NCBI RefSeq assembly: GCF_016889425.1
Contig: NZ_CP069513.1
Span: forward strand, 1,612,001 to 1,676,000
Direction: 5' to 3'
Origin: Corynebacterium amycolatum
Lineage (GTDB): Bacteria; Actinomycetota; Actinomycetes; Mycobacteriales; Mycobacteriaceae
DNA length: 64,000 bases
The first letter of the stretch is position 1. Every line of letters starts with the position of its first letter. Below are positions 27,855 through 36,342 of this stretch, in pieces. The translations under genes and the position numbers were made by a program. Below the pieces are notes generated by a model. The model worked only from the letters and a program-made list of their open reading frames with translations, was not told the origin of the DNA and did no database searches.

Positions 27855-27938
27855 GAAGGCCCCGCCCGTGGTGGGCAACCGGTTTCGAAAACCGGCATGG
27901 GGCGTCACGGCGTCGGGGTTCGATTCCTCGGGCATTGA
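27855..27938 (+). tRNA. Degenerate tRNA-like structure, class II, anticodon CGA (Ser-like)
   Basis: A cloverleaf can be drawn: D stem GCCC/GGGC, anticodon stem CCGGT/ACCGG with loop TTCGAAA (27884-27890), an 18-nt variable region, and T arm CGGGG-TTCGATT-CCTCG (27914-27930). The acceptor stem pairs only 5 of 7 positions, and position 8 is C not T. It lies between phage-derived genes just upstream of the scaffold gene. It may be a phage tRNA, a decayed one, or a tRNA mimic. Confidence 0.4.
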
Positions 27939-27972
27939 CCCCATTTCCCCCTGGCGGGCTCTGTGGGGTTTT
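27938..27972 (+). terminator. Terminator-like hairpin
   Basis: ACCCCA (27938-27943) pairs with TGGGGT (27964-27969), and four T begin at 27969. It would end a transcript through the tRNA-like element. Confidence 0.5.
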
Positions 27973-28015
27973 GCGTACCCGAAGTGTTTTTCTCCCAGGA
28001 GGGGCAAAAAGATCT

Positions 28016-28320
28016 ATGTCTACGAATGAAGCGGCCGCTGATGTACCGGCCTCCGATTCCACGTCAGATGCTCCGGTGCAGGCTGAACCTGCTCGCGAGA
28101 ATCACGGCGCGGAAGAGAAGCAGGTAATGACCATCGAGGATTACAAGTCCGCGTTGGAAAAGGTTCGTCGTGAGGCAGCGAAGTATCGCACGGAAAACAA
28201 GGAGCTTCATCCACAGGTAAAGAAGGCCAGGGAAGCCGAACAGGTCAGTTGGGGCGAGCTGCTCAAGGTGCAAGAGCGCATGGCGGCATTGGAGGCGGAA
28301 AAGGCCGCAGACGTGGACGA
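28016..28320 (+). pseudogene. Phage scaffold-type protein, N-terminal part
   Basis: ATG 28016 has AGGAGG 12 nt upstream. The frame gives an acidic Ala/Glu-rich start, then a coiled-coil with EDYKSALEKVRREAAKYRTE, a pattern typical of siphophage scaffold/minor structural proteins of actinobacteria. The sense breaks off near 28320 where IS3-family transposase sequence begins in another frame. A matching C-terminal fragment may survive after the insertion. Confidence 0.65.
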
Positions 28321-28907
28321 ACCCCGGTCACCACGATCAGCCCGAAGGCACCGGATCATCGCCCGGACCTGGTGCAGCGAAACTTTCGTGCACACGGACC
28401 GGGCAGGCTTTGGGCTGCCGATATTACTTACGTTCGCGCCCTGTCCGGATTCGTCTACACCGCGTTTGTCGTTGATGTCTTCAGCCGGAAAATTGTTGGT
28501 GTTGCTACTCGCTCGACGATTCGTACCGATGGAGGCCTTGGAGCATGCGTTAACGACTGCTGGGGCGGATTAATGGCAACCAGTTGATTCACCATAGTGA
28601 TCGGAGCAGTCAGTACGTGTCATTGAAATATTCCACGGCTTTATCTGAGCCTGGAATCCGCCCGAGTGGGGGAACAGTCGGCGCTTCTTATGACAATGCT
28701 CTGGCCGAAACAGTCAATGGTTTCTACAAAGTGGAACTCATTCATGCCCAAGGCCGATGGACGGCGGTCGGAGAAGTCGAACTGGTCATCTTGCGGTGGG
28801 TGCATTGGTGGAATACCAAGCGCCTTCACGAAGCATTGGACTACGCTGCCCCACAAGAGATAGAAACTGAGTACTATCTCACCCAGCCGGTCAGTACAGG
28901 GCAGTAA
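28321..28907 (+). pseudogene. IS3-family transposase (OrfB) remnant
   Basis: The catalytic core of an IS3-type DDE transposase is spread over three frames. Frame 1 (to about 28526) has RLWAADITYVRALSGFVYTA with the first Asp. Frame 2 has MEALEHALTTAGAD at 28529-28573. Frame 3 (from about 28580) has IHHSDRSSQYVS with the second Asp, ETVNGFYKVELIH with the Glu, and the end at 28907. At least two frameshifts are needed to join them. OrfA and the OrfB N-terminus are missing. It cannot make transposase. Confidence 0.85.
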
Positions 28908-29026
28908 AAGAAGCGGAACTAAACCCAGGACGCTTCGCACCGCAGCCGGACTTGGCGAGACTGACCGGGATTGTTGGGGATTCGCAGGCGCTACCGACGG
29001 CCCGGAACCCACCGAGCGAGGAATGA
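28908..29026 (+). pseudogene. Likely C-terminal end of the phage scaffold gene
   Basis: After the IS remnant a short frame runs PGRFAPQPDLARLTGIVGD and ends PPSEE-stop. Such proline- and glycine-rich tails are usual in phage scaffold proteins, so this may be the second half of the gene beginning at 28016. The IS right end is probably within 28908-28935. The link is an inference. Confidence 0.45.
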
Positions 29027-29039
29027 GTCAAGAATCTTT

Positions 29040-29097
29040 GCCCCGCTAGTTTGAGTTGTTCGGTTTTCCCGAACGGCTTGGCTGGCGGGGCGTTTTT
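29040..29097 (+). terminator. Intrinsic terminator with nested stems
   Basis: Outer GCCCCGC/GCGGGGC and inner GTTCGG/CCGAAC stems are followed by TTTTT at 29093-29097. Confidence 0.8.
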
Positions 29098-29140
29098 CAT
29101 GCCTACAAGGCGGGGCTAGGCAACGATACTGTTTTCGAAA

Positions 29141-29183
29141 AGTACGATTTCACAGCCGAACTCTTGAGTTCGGAAATCGTACT
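29141..29183. other. Long stem-loop, unknown role
   Basis: A 10-bp stem (29141-29150 with 29174-29183) and an 8-bp stem (29156-29163 with 29166-29173) are stacked around a 5-nt bulge and a 2-nt loop. No T-run follows. It may be an att-region or operator structure. Confidence 0.55.
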
Positions 29184-29213
29184 GCTTTACGGCGCAATTG
29201 CGTGGTGCGTTTG

Positions 29214-29289
29214 TGGCTCACTTTTGGCTCAAAATACCCGTGAAAGTGCGTGAAAGTGCGTGAAAAGGAGTGAAAGATAGTGAATACAA
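29214..29289 (+). repeat. Phased short repeats next to tRNA-Leu (att-arm-like)
   Basis: TGGCTCA occurs at 29214-29220 and 29225-29231. Then GTGAAA begins at 29240, 29250, 29260 and 29270, with GTGAAT at 29280, an exact 10-bp period. Such helically phased repeats beside a tRNA recall integrase arm sites, but no integrase gene is present. Confidence 0.5.
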
Positions 29290-29298
29290 ACCCAAGCA

Positions 29299-29343
29299 AA
29301 AACCCGCCCCCACCAGGCTAAACGCCAGATGAAAGCGGGTTTT
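29299..29343 (-). terminator. Terminator of tRNA-Leu
   Basis: GCGGGTTTT (29335-29343) pairs with AAAACCCGC (29299-29307). Read leftward from the tRNA the second arm runs into a T tract. Confidence 0.8.
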
Positions 29344-29350
29344 AAAATCG

Positions 29351-29424
29351 TGCCCCCGGTGAGACTCGAACTCACACTGGACGGGTTTTGAATCCGTTGC
29401 CTCTGCCAATTGGGCTACAGGGGC
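29351..29424 (-). tRNA. tRNA-Leu (anticodon CAA)
   Basis: A full cloverleaf of 74 nt on the minus strand: acceptor GCCCCTG/CGGGGGC, D stem GCC/GGC, anticodon loop TTCAAAA, T arm GTGAG-TTCGAGT-CTCAC. The variable loop is short, as I recall for this actinobacterial tRNA-Leu. The anticodon stem has one A-C mismatch next to the loop. The terminal CCA is not encoded. The 3' end faces the prophage remnant. Confidence 0.9.
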
Positions 29425-29474
29425 GCAAAGCCGTCGATAAGCGAAAATGCTCTGTCGAAGCGACCTTGACTAGT

Positions 29475-30452
29475 TTAGTCCATCGACCCCGAATTAGAAA
29501 AACGGCGCTGCGCATAAGCGACGACACTGACGATTGCGGCGCCGAGAATGAACAGTCCGAGGGCGAGTCCCCAGTCGGAGCCGATGCCCTGGAGCTCGTT
29601 GTTCTCGGTCTGCCACGGCCAGAGCGCGCGCAGGGAACCGAGCATGAGTCCGGACATGGCGACCAGCGTGAGCGCCTGGTGTGTACTCAACAGCCATTCG
29701 AGGAGGCGGATGAACAGGACGATGCCGATCAGCGCGCCGACGAAGAAAGTGCCGATGTAGGCGATGTCACGGTCATGAATTGCGCCCATGGTCGGCGCGT
29801 AGAGTCCGATGACCAACAGGAAGAAAGAGCCAGAAACGCCCGGCAGCACTAGTGCACACACGGCAATCGAAGCGGCGATGAGCACGAGCCATAGAGGTGG
29901 CTGTGTCGGCGCAGCTTGGGGTAGCGAAGTCAGCGCGAACAGGGCGACGCTGAAAAACAGGAAGACTGCGATGGCCTTGCCGCGCATGCCCGGCTGACGC
30001 AGGGCACCCGGCTGCAGCTCGTTCAGCGGCATGGTGATTGAGGCGGCGATCATGCCCATGAACAGTGCTCGGGAAGCGACCGGCTGATTGGTGACGAAGT
30101 TCTCCATGACTCCTGCCATGGAGAAGACCACGGCAACCATGCCGATAGCCACCGGGATGAGCAGCCACCAGTCAACCCTGCGCAGGTCCTCCTTGAAGGT
30201 GCCCTTGGAGATCGCTCGCGGCAGGTCGGTGATGCGCTTTGCCGATTCAATCAGGCGTCCGTAGATGCCCGTAATCAGCGCAAGCGTACCTCCGGAGACA
30301 CCCGGAATCGTCTCGGCGAGACCAATGAGGCCACCACGAACTGCGTTGGCGATGACACCCAGCGGGGTCGGCTTCGGGATTTCAGAGTAGGGGCTCGTGG
30401 TCGGCAGCGTAGTCGACTCTGCACCAGGAGCGCTCATATTTTCAGTAGACAT
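29475..30452 (-). CDS. DUF368 family polyprenyl-phosphate transporter
   Basis: A 325-residue membrane protein with about eight to nine helices. The family signature is ETIPGVSGGTLALITGIY near residue 50, repeated as VLPGVSGSFFLLVIG in the second half, an inverted-repeat layout. DUF368 (PopT) proteins are reported to recycle undecaprenyl phosphate across the membrane, for reuse in cell wall synthesis. That role here is by family only. ATG 30452 follows a -10 hexamer by 8 nt; an upstream ATG at 30542 would span the promoter. Confidence 0.85.
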   Translation of the reverse strand: MSTENMSAPGAESTTLPTTSPYSEIPKPTPLGVIANAVRGGLIGLAETIPGVSGGTLALITGIYGRLIESAKRITDLPRAISKGTFKEDLRRVDWWLLIPVAIGMVAVVFSMAGVMENFVTNQPVASRALFMGMIAASITMPLNELQPGALRQPGMRGKAIAVFLFFSVALFALTSLPQAAPTQPPLWLVLIAASIAVCALVLPGVSGSFFLLVIGLYAPTMGAIHDRDIAYIGTFFVGALIGIVLFIRLLEWLLSTHQALTLVAMSGLMLGSLRALWPWQTENNELQGIGSDWGLALGLFILGAAIVSVVAYAQRRFSNSGSMD

Positions 30453-30460
30453 CGCAGGCC

Positions 30461-30466
30461 ATTGTA
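30461..30466 (-). promoter_or_regulatory. -10 element of the DUF368 gene
   Basis: Minus-strand TACAAT ends 8 nt before ATG 30452. Confidence 0.55.
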
Positions 30467-30649
30467 TGTCTTCCACCTGAGAAGAACCGTATTTCCGTGT
30501 GTGTATTAGCAGCTTCGGAGTGCGATTAAGAACACAAAACAAAAAGCAGCGCCTGGGGCGGCGCTGCTGATTCAGTGAGTTACGCAGGAGTAGGCGGTGG
30601 GTGGTGGATGGTGGAGCTGCTTCCTGAGCTGTTGAGCTGTGCTCGGACC

Positions 30650-31240
30650 TTAGCCGTGCTCGATAATCTGCTGCAGGCAGCTCCCCAGGGCCTCCACTGA
30701 GATCTTCGGCGCGTTGGTCTCGTCGATCAAACCGGTATCGGAAAGAACTAGGTATCCGACGCAGAGGGAAATAACCATCTGGCTGCGGTACACAGCAGTT
30801 TCGTGGCTGATGTTCTCTGGGCCGTCTTCTTCGACGCGGTGAATCAGGTCGTCGGCGATAGCTTCATTGAACCGTTCGGCGATGACTTTTGCAGTTTCCT
30901 CGGAGTCAAGGGATCCGACGATCAGCGGAATCATGGACTGTCCGGCCATTCCTTGACCAGTCAAAATAGCGCTGGCCATCCGCTGGCCAAGTTCATTGAA
31001 AGGAGCTCGGCTGAGCGTGCCTTTGAACTGGCTGAAGTCAATCAGTTCGGCCATGAGGCCTTCTTTGGAGCCGAAGTACTTGATGATGAGCGGCGCGCTA
31101 ACGCCCGCATCGCTGGCAATCTCCTTCAGTGGCACGCTTCGCAAAGGCTTGCGCGCGAAGTGCCGAGCTGCAGCCGCGATAATGCGCTCGCGGGTGGACT
31201 GGGCACTCCGTTGGAAATTGGTCGAATCGAACTCACTCAT
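30650..31240 (-). CDS. TetR family transcriptional regulator
   Basis: A 196-residue repressor-type protein. The N-terminal helix-turn-helix reads TRERIIAAAARHFARK then LKEIASDAGVSAPLIIKYFGSKEGL (residues 16-62). The C-terminal ligand domain has the helical pattern of the TetR_C family and no recognisable ligand site. It could regulate the DUF368 gene downstream on the same strand, separated by 197 nt, or itself. No operator palindrome is clear. Confidence 0.9.
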   Translation of the reverse strand: MSEFDSTNFQRSAQSTRERIIAAAARHFARKPLRSVPLKEIASDAGVSAPLIIKYFGSKEGLMAELIDFSQFKGTLSRAPFNELGQRMASAILTGQGMAGQSMIPLIVGSLDSEETAKVIAERFNEAIADDLIHRVEEDGPENISHETAVYRSQMVISLCVGYLVLSDTGLIDETNAPKISVEALGSCLQQIIEHG

Positions 31241-31247
31241 GCTGACG

Positions 31248-31253
31248 AGTCTA
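31248..31253 (-). promoter_or_regulatory. -10 element of the tetR-type gene
   Basis: Minus-strand TAGACT ends 7 nt before ATG 31240. Confidence 0.5.
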
Positions 31254-31684
31254 AAGCCATGAAAGCGTAACTACGCCAATTGCTTTCAGGTGCACGCGCA
31301 GGACGTGGCGATATGTTTTCGCGGCCACCTCAAAGAGGGGGTAATTTCTAGACGCCTCATTGGGGGCAGGTTCTATGCATGTTGTTGAACAATCGTTGGA
31401 AAATATGGAAAAACTCCAGGAAAATAAGGCGAATATTAAAGTTGGATTACAGTATTTCGGAAACTGAAACCAAGTACCAAGCGACGCTAGGGAGGCTCCC
31501 TCTTGCGAATCACTGTTCAGGTGGACTAATGGGCTGCTGAGCCCGTTTCAAAATACAGCCTGATTACCGTAATTATTATTCACCGAAGCTGGTCGGCTAA
31601 CAGCTCATCCTGCGCAGCCCGCGAGTCCCCAGCGCGAATCTCAGTTTTCCTACGCTGTTCGATATTTTCCTACACTGGGATGTC
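31254..31684 (+). promoter_or_regulatory. Gap upstream of polA, with duplicated -10 region
   Basis: TTTTCCTACGCTG (31644-31656) and TTTTCCTACACTG (31665-31677) repeat with a 21-bp step. TACACT at 31671-31676 ends 8 nt before ATG 31685. Small hairpins (GGGAG/CTCCC near 31491, GGGCT/AGCCC near 31530) lie upstream. No gene is seen in the rest. Confidence 0.5.
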
Positions 31685-34330
31685 ATGAAGAAGACCCTCA
31701 TGCTTATCGACGGTCATTCCATGGCCTTCCGCGCGTTCTTTGCCCTTCCGGTGGATAATTTCTCAACCACCGGCGGTCAGACAACGAACGCGGTGTACGG
31801 CTTCCTTTCTATGCTGTCCAATATCCTCAGCGAGGAAAAACCCACGCACGTGGCGGTCGCCTTCGATGTCGCCCGCGAGACCTTCCGCAACGAGATTTTC
31901 CCGGAGTATAAGGCCCAGCGTGAGAAGACTCCTGAGGAATTCCGTGGTCAGGTGCCGCTTATTCAACAGGTGCTGAAAGAGATGGGCATCGTCACGCTGG
32001 AAAAGGACAACTACGAGGCCGACGACATTATCGCGACGTTGGCTACCCAGGCCAAGCCTGAGGGCTTCGAAACGCTCATCGTCACCGGCGACCGCGACTC
32101 ATTCCAGTTGGTCAATGACACCACCACGGTGCTCTATCCAATGCGCGGCGTCACCACGCTGCATCGCTTCACGCCTGCGGCTATTGAGAAAAAGTACGGT
32201 CTAACGCCGACTCAGTACCCGGACTTCGCGGCCCTCCGTGGCGACCCTTCCGACAATCTCCCGGGCATTCCAGGGGTCGGCGAGAAAACCGCGACGAAGT
32301 GGATCGTTCAGTACGGCACACTGGAAAACCTCATCGATCACGCCGACGAAATCCGCGGCAAAGTCGGCGACAACTTCCGCGAGCGCGTCGCAAATGTCCA
32401 GCTGAACCGTGACATCACCGAAATGGTCAAGGACCTGCCCTTGCCGTACGGTCCGAACGAGCTCGAGCTCCGGCCCGCTGATGCCCAGGGAATCATCGAC
32501 TTCTTCGACCGCCTCGAATTCGGCGATAACCTCCGCGAGCGCGTCTTCCGCACCCTTTCTATCGAAGGCGCGGGCGTCACCGCCTCCACCAGTGACAGCG
32601 CGACAAAGCTCGAGGCTGTCTCGCTTGACGACGGCGCCCTGGCTGTCTGGCTCGATGAACTGCACGAGCCGGCCGCGTTGCAGGTCGGGGAGCATACTTT
32701 GATGATTGGCTCCGCTGATGAGAAGGGCAAGACCTCCAGTCAGGCCGTTTCTCTCGACCTCGGCGAGCTATCCGCAGAAGATGCCGACACACTGCGCGAG
32801 TGGCTCGCAGGCGACCACCCGAAGCTGGTGCATGACTGTAAATCGGCCATGCATGCGCTCTGGAACTATGGCTTCGAGCTGGCGGGGGTTATCCACGACA
32901 CTTTCTTGGCCGCGTACCTGCTGCGCCCAAGTCAGCGCAGTTACAGCTTGGACAACGTCGTCCAGCGGCACCTGGGGCAGACTCTTTCGCAGGCCGACGG
33001 TCAGATGACCCTGCTCGATGGCCCGGCCGAAGACGCTTCCCATGTCGCCGCCGTTATCGACCTGGCTGAACGACTGGCGGTCGAACTCGACGAGGCCGGG
33101 CTCTACAGTGTGTACGCCGACCTGGAAGTTCCGCTTGCTCCAGTGCTTGGCCGGATGGAACGCGTCGGTATCGCTGTGGATGTCGATGCGCTCGAGGAGC
33201 TTCACAAGCAGGCGCAGGCGGCTACCGATGAGGCGGAGAGTGAGGCTCGCAACCTCGTCGATAAGCCTGAGCTGAATCTCGGATCGCCGAAGCAGTTGCA
33301 AGAAGTCCTGTTTGACCAGCTGGGAATGCCCAAGACGAAGAAGACGAAGACTGGCTATTCCACGGCGGCGAAGGAAATTGAGGGGCTGGCGAAGGTCAAC
33401 CCGCATCCGTTCCTGGATTACCTGCTGAAGTTCCGCGAGTCGCAGAAGATGAAGTCGACCGTGGAAGGATTGATTAAGGCCGTCGCTGATGATGGCCGTA
33501 TTCATACGACCTTTAATCAAACGGTCGCGGCGACGGGGCGCCTGTCGTCGACGGAGCCGAATCTGCAGAATATTCCGGTGCGCACGGAGTTCGGGCGACG
33601 GATTCGTGAGGCGTTCGTGGTGGGCGATGGCTATGCGCAGCTGATTACCGCGGACTACTCGCAGATTGAGATGCGTGTGATGGCGCACCTGTCGCAGGAT
33701 CCGGGGCTGATTGAGGCCTACCGACAGGGCGAGGATCTGCATAACTACGTCGGCTCGAAGGTCTTCGGTGTCGGCATTGATGAGGTCACGCCCGAGCTGC
33801 GTCGTCGTGTGAAGGCGATGAGCTACGGTCTGGCTTACGGTCTGAGCGCTTTTGGTCTGGCTCAGCAGCTGGATATCCCGCAGCGCGAGGCGAAGAAGCT
33901 CATGGAGGACTACTTCGAGCGCTTCGGCGGCGTGCGCGATTACCTGCACAAGGTTGTTGAGCAGGCGCGCAAGGACGGCTTTACGGCCACGATGTTCGAT
34001 CGGCGCCGCTACCTGCCGGAGCTCAACGCCGACAACCGCATCGCTCGCGATAACGCGGAACGCGCGGCATTGAACTCGCCGATTCAGGGGTCCGCTGCAG
34101 ACATTATTAAGATTGCGATGCTCCGGGTCGACGATGCTTTACGACGCGGCGGGTTGCGCTCGCGTGTCCTCCTGCAGGTTCATGACGAACTGGTTGTGGA
34201 AGTTGCAGATGGGGAAGAGGCGGCAATCAAGGAGCTGTTGCATCGGGAGATGGACTCGGCGGCTGAATTGCTGGTACCGCTGGATGTTTCCATCGGTGCT
34301 GGTGTGAACTGGGATGCTGCTGCGCATTAG
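31685..34330 (+). CDS. polA: DNA polymerase I
   Basis: The 881-residue protein has the 5'-3' exonuclease domain (about 1-300, LMLIDGHSMAFRAF, YEADDIIATLA, GDRDSFQLV, GIPGVGEKTA), a middle domain lacking the proofreading metal residues, and the polymerase domain from about 500. Polymerase motifs are DYSQIEMRVMAHLS (A), RRRVKAMSYGLAYG (B) and LQVHDELVVE (C). Motif B has Tyr where E. coli has Phe762, as in other actinobacteria, a residue linked to acceptance of dideoxynucleotides. It fills gaps in repair and replaces Okazaki primers. Confidence 0.97.
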   Translation: MKKTLMLIDGHSMAFRAFFALPVDNFSTTGGQTTNAVYGFLSMLSNILSEEKPTHVAVAFDVARETFRNEIFPEYKAQREKTPEEFRGQVPLIQQVLKEMGIVTLEKDNYEADDIIATLATQAKPEGFETLIVTGDRDSFQLVNDTTTVLYPMRGVTTLHRFTPAAIEKKYGLTPTQYPDFAALRGDPSDNLPGIPGVGEKTATKWIVQYGTLENLIDHADEIRGKVGDNFRERVANVQLNRDITEMVKDLPLPYGPNELELRPADAQGIIDFFDRLEFGDNLRERVFRTLSIEGAGVTASTSDSATKLEAVSLDDGALAVWLDELHEPAALQVGEHTLMIGSADEKGKTSSQAVSLDLGELSAEDADTLREWLAGDHPKLVHDCKSAMHALWNYGFELAGVIHDTFLAAYLLRPSQRSYSLDNVVQRHLGQTLSQADGQMTLLDGPAEDASHVAAVIDLAERLAVELDEAGLYSVYADLEVPLAPVLGRMERVGIAVDVDALEELHKQAQAATDEAESEARNLVDKPELNLGSPKQLQEVLFDQLGMPKTKKTKTGYSTAAKEIEGLAKVNPHPFLDYLLKFRESQKMKSTVEGLIKAVADDGRIHTTFNQTVAATGRLSSTEPNLQNIPVRTEFGRRIREAFVVGDGYAQLITADYSQIEMRVMAHLSQDPGLIEAYRQGEDLHNYVGSKVFGVGIDEVTPELRRRVKAMSYGLAYGLSAFGLAQQLDIPQREAKKLMEDYFERFGGVRDYLHKVVEQARKDGFTATMFDRRRYLPELNADNRIARDNAERAALNSPIQGSAADIIKIAMLRVDDALRRGGLRSRVLLQVHDELVVEVADGEEAAIKELLHREMDSAAELLVPLDVSIGAGVNWDAAAH

Positions 34331-34613
34331 TGGTGCGAAGGCGGGGCGGAGGTCGCGGCCGGCGGACCTTTTGCGGACTCACCGAGGGCGTGTTGCGGAC
34401 TTGAATGTCGCAGCTCAAATCGGTATTGTTCGCTAGGTATGCATTAGCATGCCGACTTTGCAGCCTCGAGTTCCGGGGGACATCGGGTTAACTAATTGCC
34501 AATGGCGAGATTCGCCGAAAGCGGATTTGGCCCGGTTGTCCAGGAGTTTCTTTGAGGGGCAAGGCCGAAATTGTCCGTTTTTCGATTTCTATCCGCTTCG
34601 GAGCACATCTTAT

Positions 34614-36077
34614 ATGTCCACTTCTAACGTCCCTCAGGTTGCCATCAACGACATTGGCACCGCTGAGGATTTCCTGGCCGCTGTCGACTCGACGATGAAG
34701 TACTTCAACGATGGTGACATCGTTGAGGGCACCGTCGTTAAGGTTGACCGCGACGAGGTTCTTCTCGACATCGGCTACAAGACTGAAGGTGTCATTCCTT
34801 CCCGCGAACTGTCCATCAAGCACGATGTCGACCCTGACGAAGTGGTCGAAGTTGGCGATGAGATCGACGCGCTGGTCCTGACCAAGGAAGACAAGGAAGG
34901 CCGCCTCATCCTGTCCAAGAAGCGCGCTCAGTACGAGCGTGCTTGGGGCACCATCGAGCAGCTCAAGGAGAACGACGAGCCGGTTACCGGTACCGTCATT
35001 GAGGTCGTCAAGGGCGGCCTGATCCTCGACATCGGCCTGCGCGGCTTCTTGCCGGCTTCCCTCGTCGAGATGCGTCGTGTCCGCGACCTCCAGCCGTACA
35101 TCGGCCAGGAGATTGAGGCCAAGATCATCGAGCTCGACAAGAACCGCAACAACGTCGTTCTGTCCCGCCGTGCATGGCTCGAGCAGACCCAGTCTGAGGT
35201 CCGCTCCGAGTTCCTGCACCAGCTGCAGAAGGGCCAGGTCCGCAAGGGTGTCGTTTCCTCCATCGTCAACTTCGGCGCATTCGTCGATCTCGGCGGTGTT
35301 GACGGCCTGGTTCACGTTTCCGAGCTGTCTTGGAAGCACATCGACCACCCGTCCGAGGTTGTCCAGGTTGGCGACGAGGTCACCGTCGAGGTTCTCGAGG
35401 TCGACCTGAACCGCGAGCGCGTTTCCCTGTCCCTGAAGGCTACTCAGGAAGATCCGTGGCGCGTCTTTGCCCGCACTCACGCAATCGGCCAGATTGTACC
35501 GGGCAAGGTCACCAAGCTGGTTCCGTTCGGTGCGTTCGTCCGCGTCGAGGAAGGCATCGAGGGTCTGGTTCACATCTCCGAGCTGGCTTCCCGCCACATC
35601 GATGTTCCGGACCAGATCGTCTCCGTCGACGAGCAGGTCATGGTCAAGGTCATCGATATCGACCTCGAGCGTCGTCGTATCTCCCTGTCCCTCAAGCAGG
35701 CTGACGAGGACTTCACCGAAGAGTTCGACCCGACCAAGTACGGCATGGGCGACTCCTACGACGAGCAGGGCAACTACATCTTCCCGGAGGGCTTCGACCC
35801 GGAGACCAACGAGTGGATGGAGGGCTTCGAGACCCAGCGCGCAGAGTGGGAGGCTCGCTACGCAGAGGCGGAGCGTCACCACCAGCTGCACGCTGCCCAG
35901 ATCGAGCGTCACCGCGCTGCAGCTGCCGAGGCTGCAGAGACTGCTTCGAACTACTCCTCCGAGTCCGGCGAGGCAGCTCCGGCTGCTCCGGCCGCACCGG
36001 CTGCAGACAACGCAGGCGGCACCCTGGCTTCCGACGAGCAGCTCGCTGCTCTGCGTGAGAAGCTGGCTGGCAACTAA
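34614..36077 (+). CDS. rpsA: 30S ribosomal protein S1
   Basis: A 487-residue protein with four S1 RNA-binding domains (about residues 35-105, 120-190, 205-275 and 290-360), each with a form of the GxVxxVxxxGxFVxL pattern, for example GVVSSIVNFGAFVDLGG. The four-domain form is usual in actinobacteria. The C-terminal part is acidic and then Ala/Pro-rich and low in complexity. ATG 34614 has GGAG about 10 nt upstream; the longer frame from 34449 would read through the leader. Codon choice is strongly biased, as expected for a highly expressed gene. Confidence 0.96.
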   Translation: MSTSNVPQVAINDIGTAEDFLAAVDSTMKYFNDGDIVEGTVVKVDRDEVLLDIGYKTEGVIPSRELSIKHDVDPDEVVEVGDEIDALVLTKEDKEGRLILSKKRAQYERAWGTIEQLKENDEPVTGTVIEVVKGGLILDIGLRGFLPASLVEMRRVRDLQPYIGQEIEAKIIELDKNRNNVVLSRRAWLEQTQSEVRSEFLHQLQKGQVRKGVVSSIVNFGAFVDLGGVDGLVHVSELSWKHIDHPSEVVQVGDEVTVEVLEVDLNRERVSLSLKATQEDPWRVFARTHAIGQIVPGKVTKLVPFGAFVRVEEGIEGLVHISELASRHIDVPDQIVSVDEQVMVKVIDIDLERRRISLSLKQADEDFTEEFDPTKYGMGDSYDEQGNYIFPEGFDPETNEWMEGFETQRAEWEARYAEAERHHQLHAAQIERHRAAAAEAAETASNYSSESGEAAPAAPAAPAADNAGGTLASDEQLAALREKLAGN

Positions 36078-36116
36078 GCTAGACCGCTAAGGGCTTATAC
36101 GTCCCTTTGAGAAATC

Positions 36117-36149
36117 GCCCCGGCGAGGTTTTCCTCGCTGGGGCTTTTT
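36117..36149 (+). terminator. Intrinsic terminator after rpsA
   Basis: A 12-bp stem (36117-36128 with 36133-36144, one G-T pair) with a TTTT loop and five T after it. Confidence 0.92.
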
Positions 36150-36280
36150 CGTGCCTTCTTTGCTTTACGACGGGCACCCGCTCGGCCTTTTTTCTAGTGG
36201 CGGCTTGGGTGCTTGCTGCATTTTTGGTCCTGGTGTTGGGACTTTGGGCCATGAAGGTGGCACCGCTGTTGCCTAAGGCG

Positions 36281-36342
36281 GGCTTGCGCTTCACCAGAAG
36301 TGGCTTGCTGCACAGTAACCGGCTGCTGGCGAAGCTCAAGCC
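36281..36342. repeat. Palindromic repeat element, copy 2
   Basis: Arms 36281-36297 and 36326-36342 pair with two mismatches around a 28-nt loop that matches copy 1 at about two thirds of positions, including TTGCTGCACA. Confidence 0.75.

Larger units (their letters stand above)
27165..29350. mobile_element. Decayed prophage remnant next to tRNA-Leu
   Basis: The stretch holds coding fragments in several frames, a phage-type scaffold gene broken by an IS3-family remnant, a tRNA-like structure, several strong hairpins and possible attachment-site repeats, and abuts the 3' end of tRNA-Leu(CAA). No integrase, terminase or capsid gene remains. The left edge is uncertain; the island may reach back to 24512. 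Confidence 0.6.

Noticed and set aside
27813..27972. Selenocysteine tRNA
   Set aside because: The anticodon loop is TTCGAAA (CGA) and not UCA, and the acceptor and D arms do not fit the tRNA-Sec form.
34488..35912. Open frame of 474 codons opposite rpsA
   Set aside because: Antisense shadow of the strongly biased rpsA codons; the product is low in complexity.
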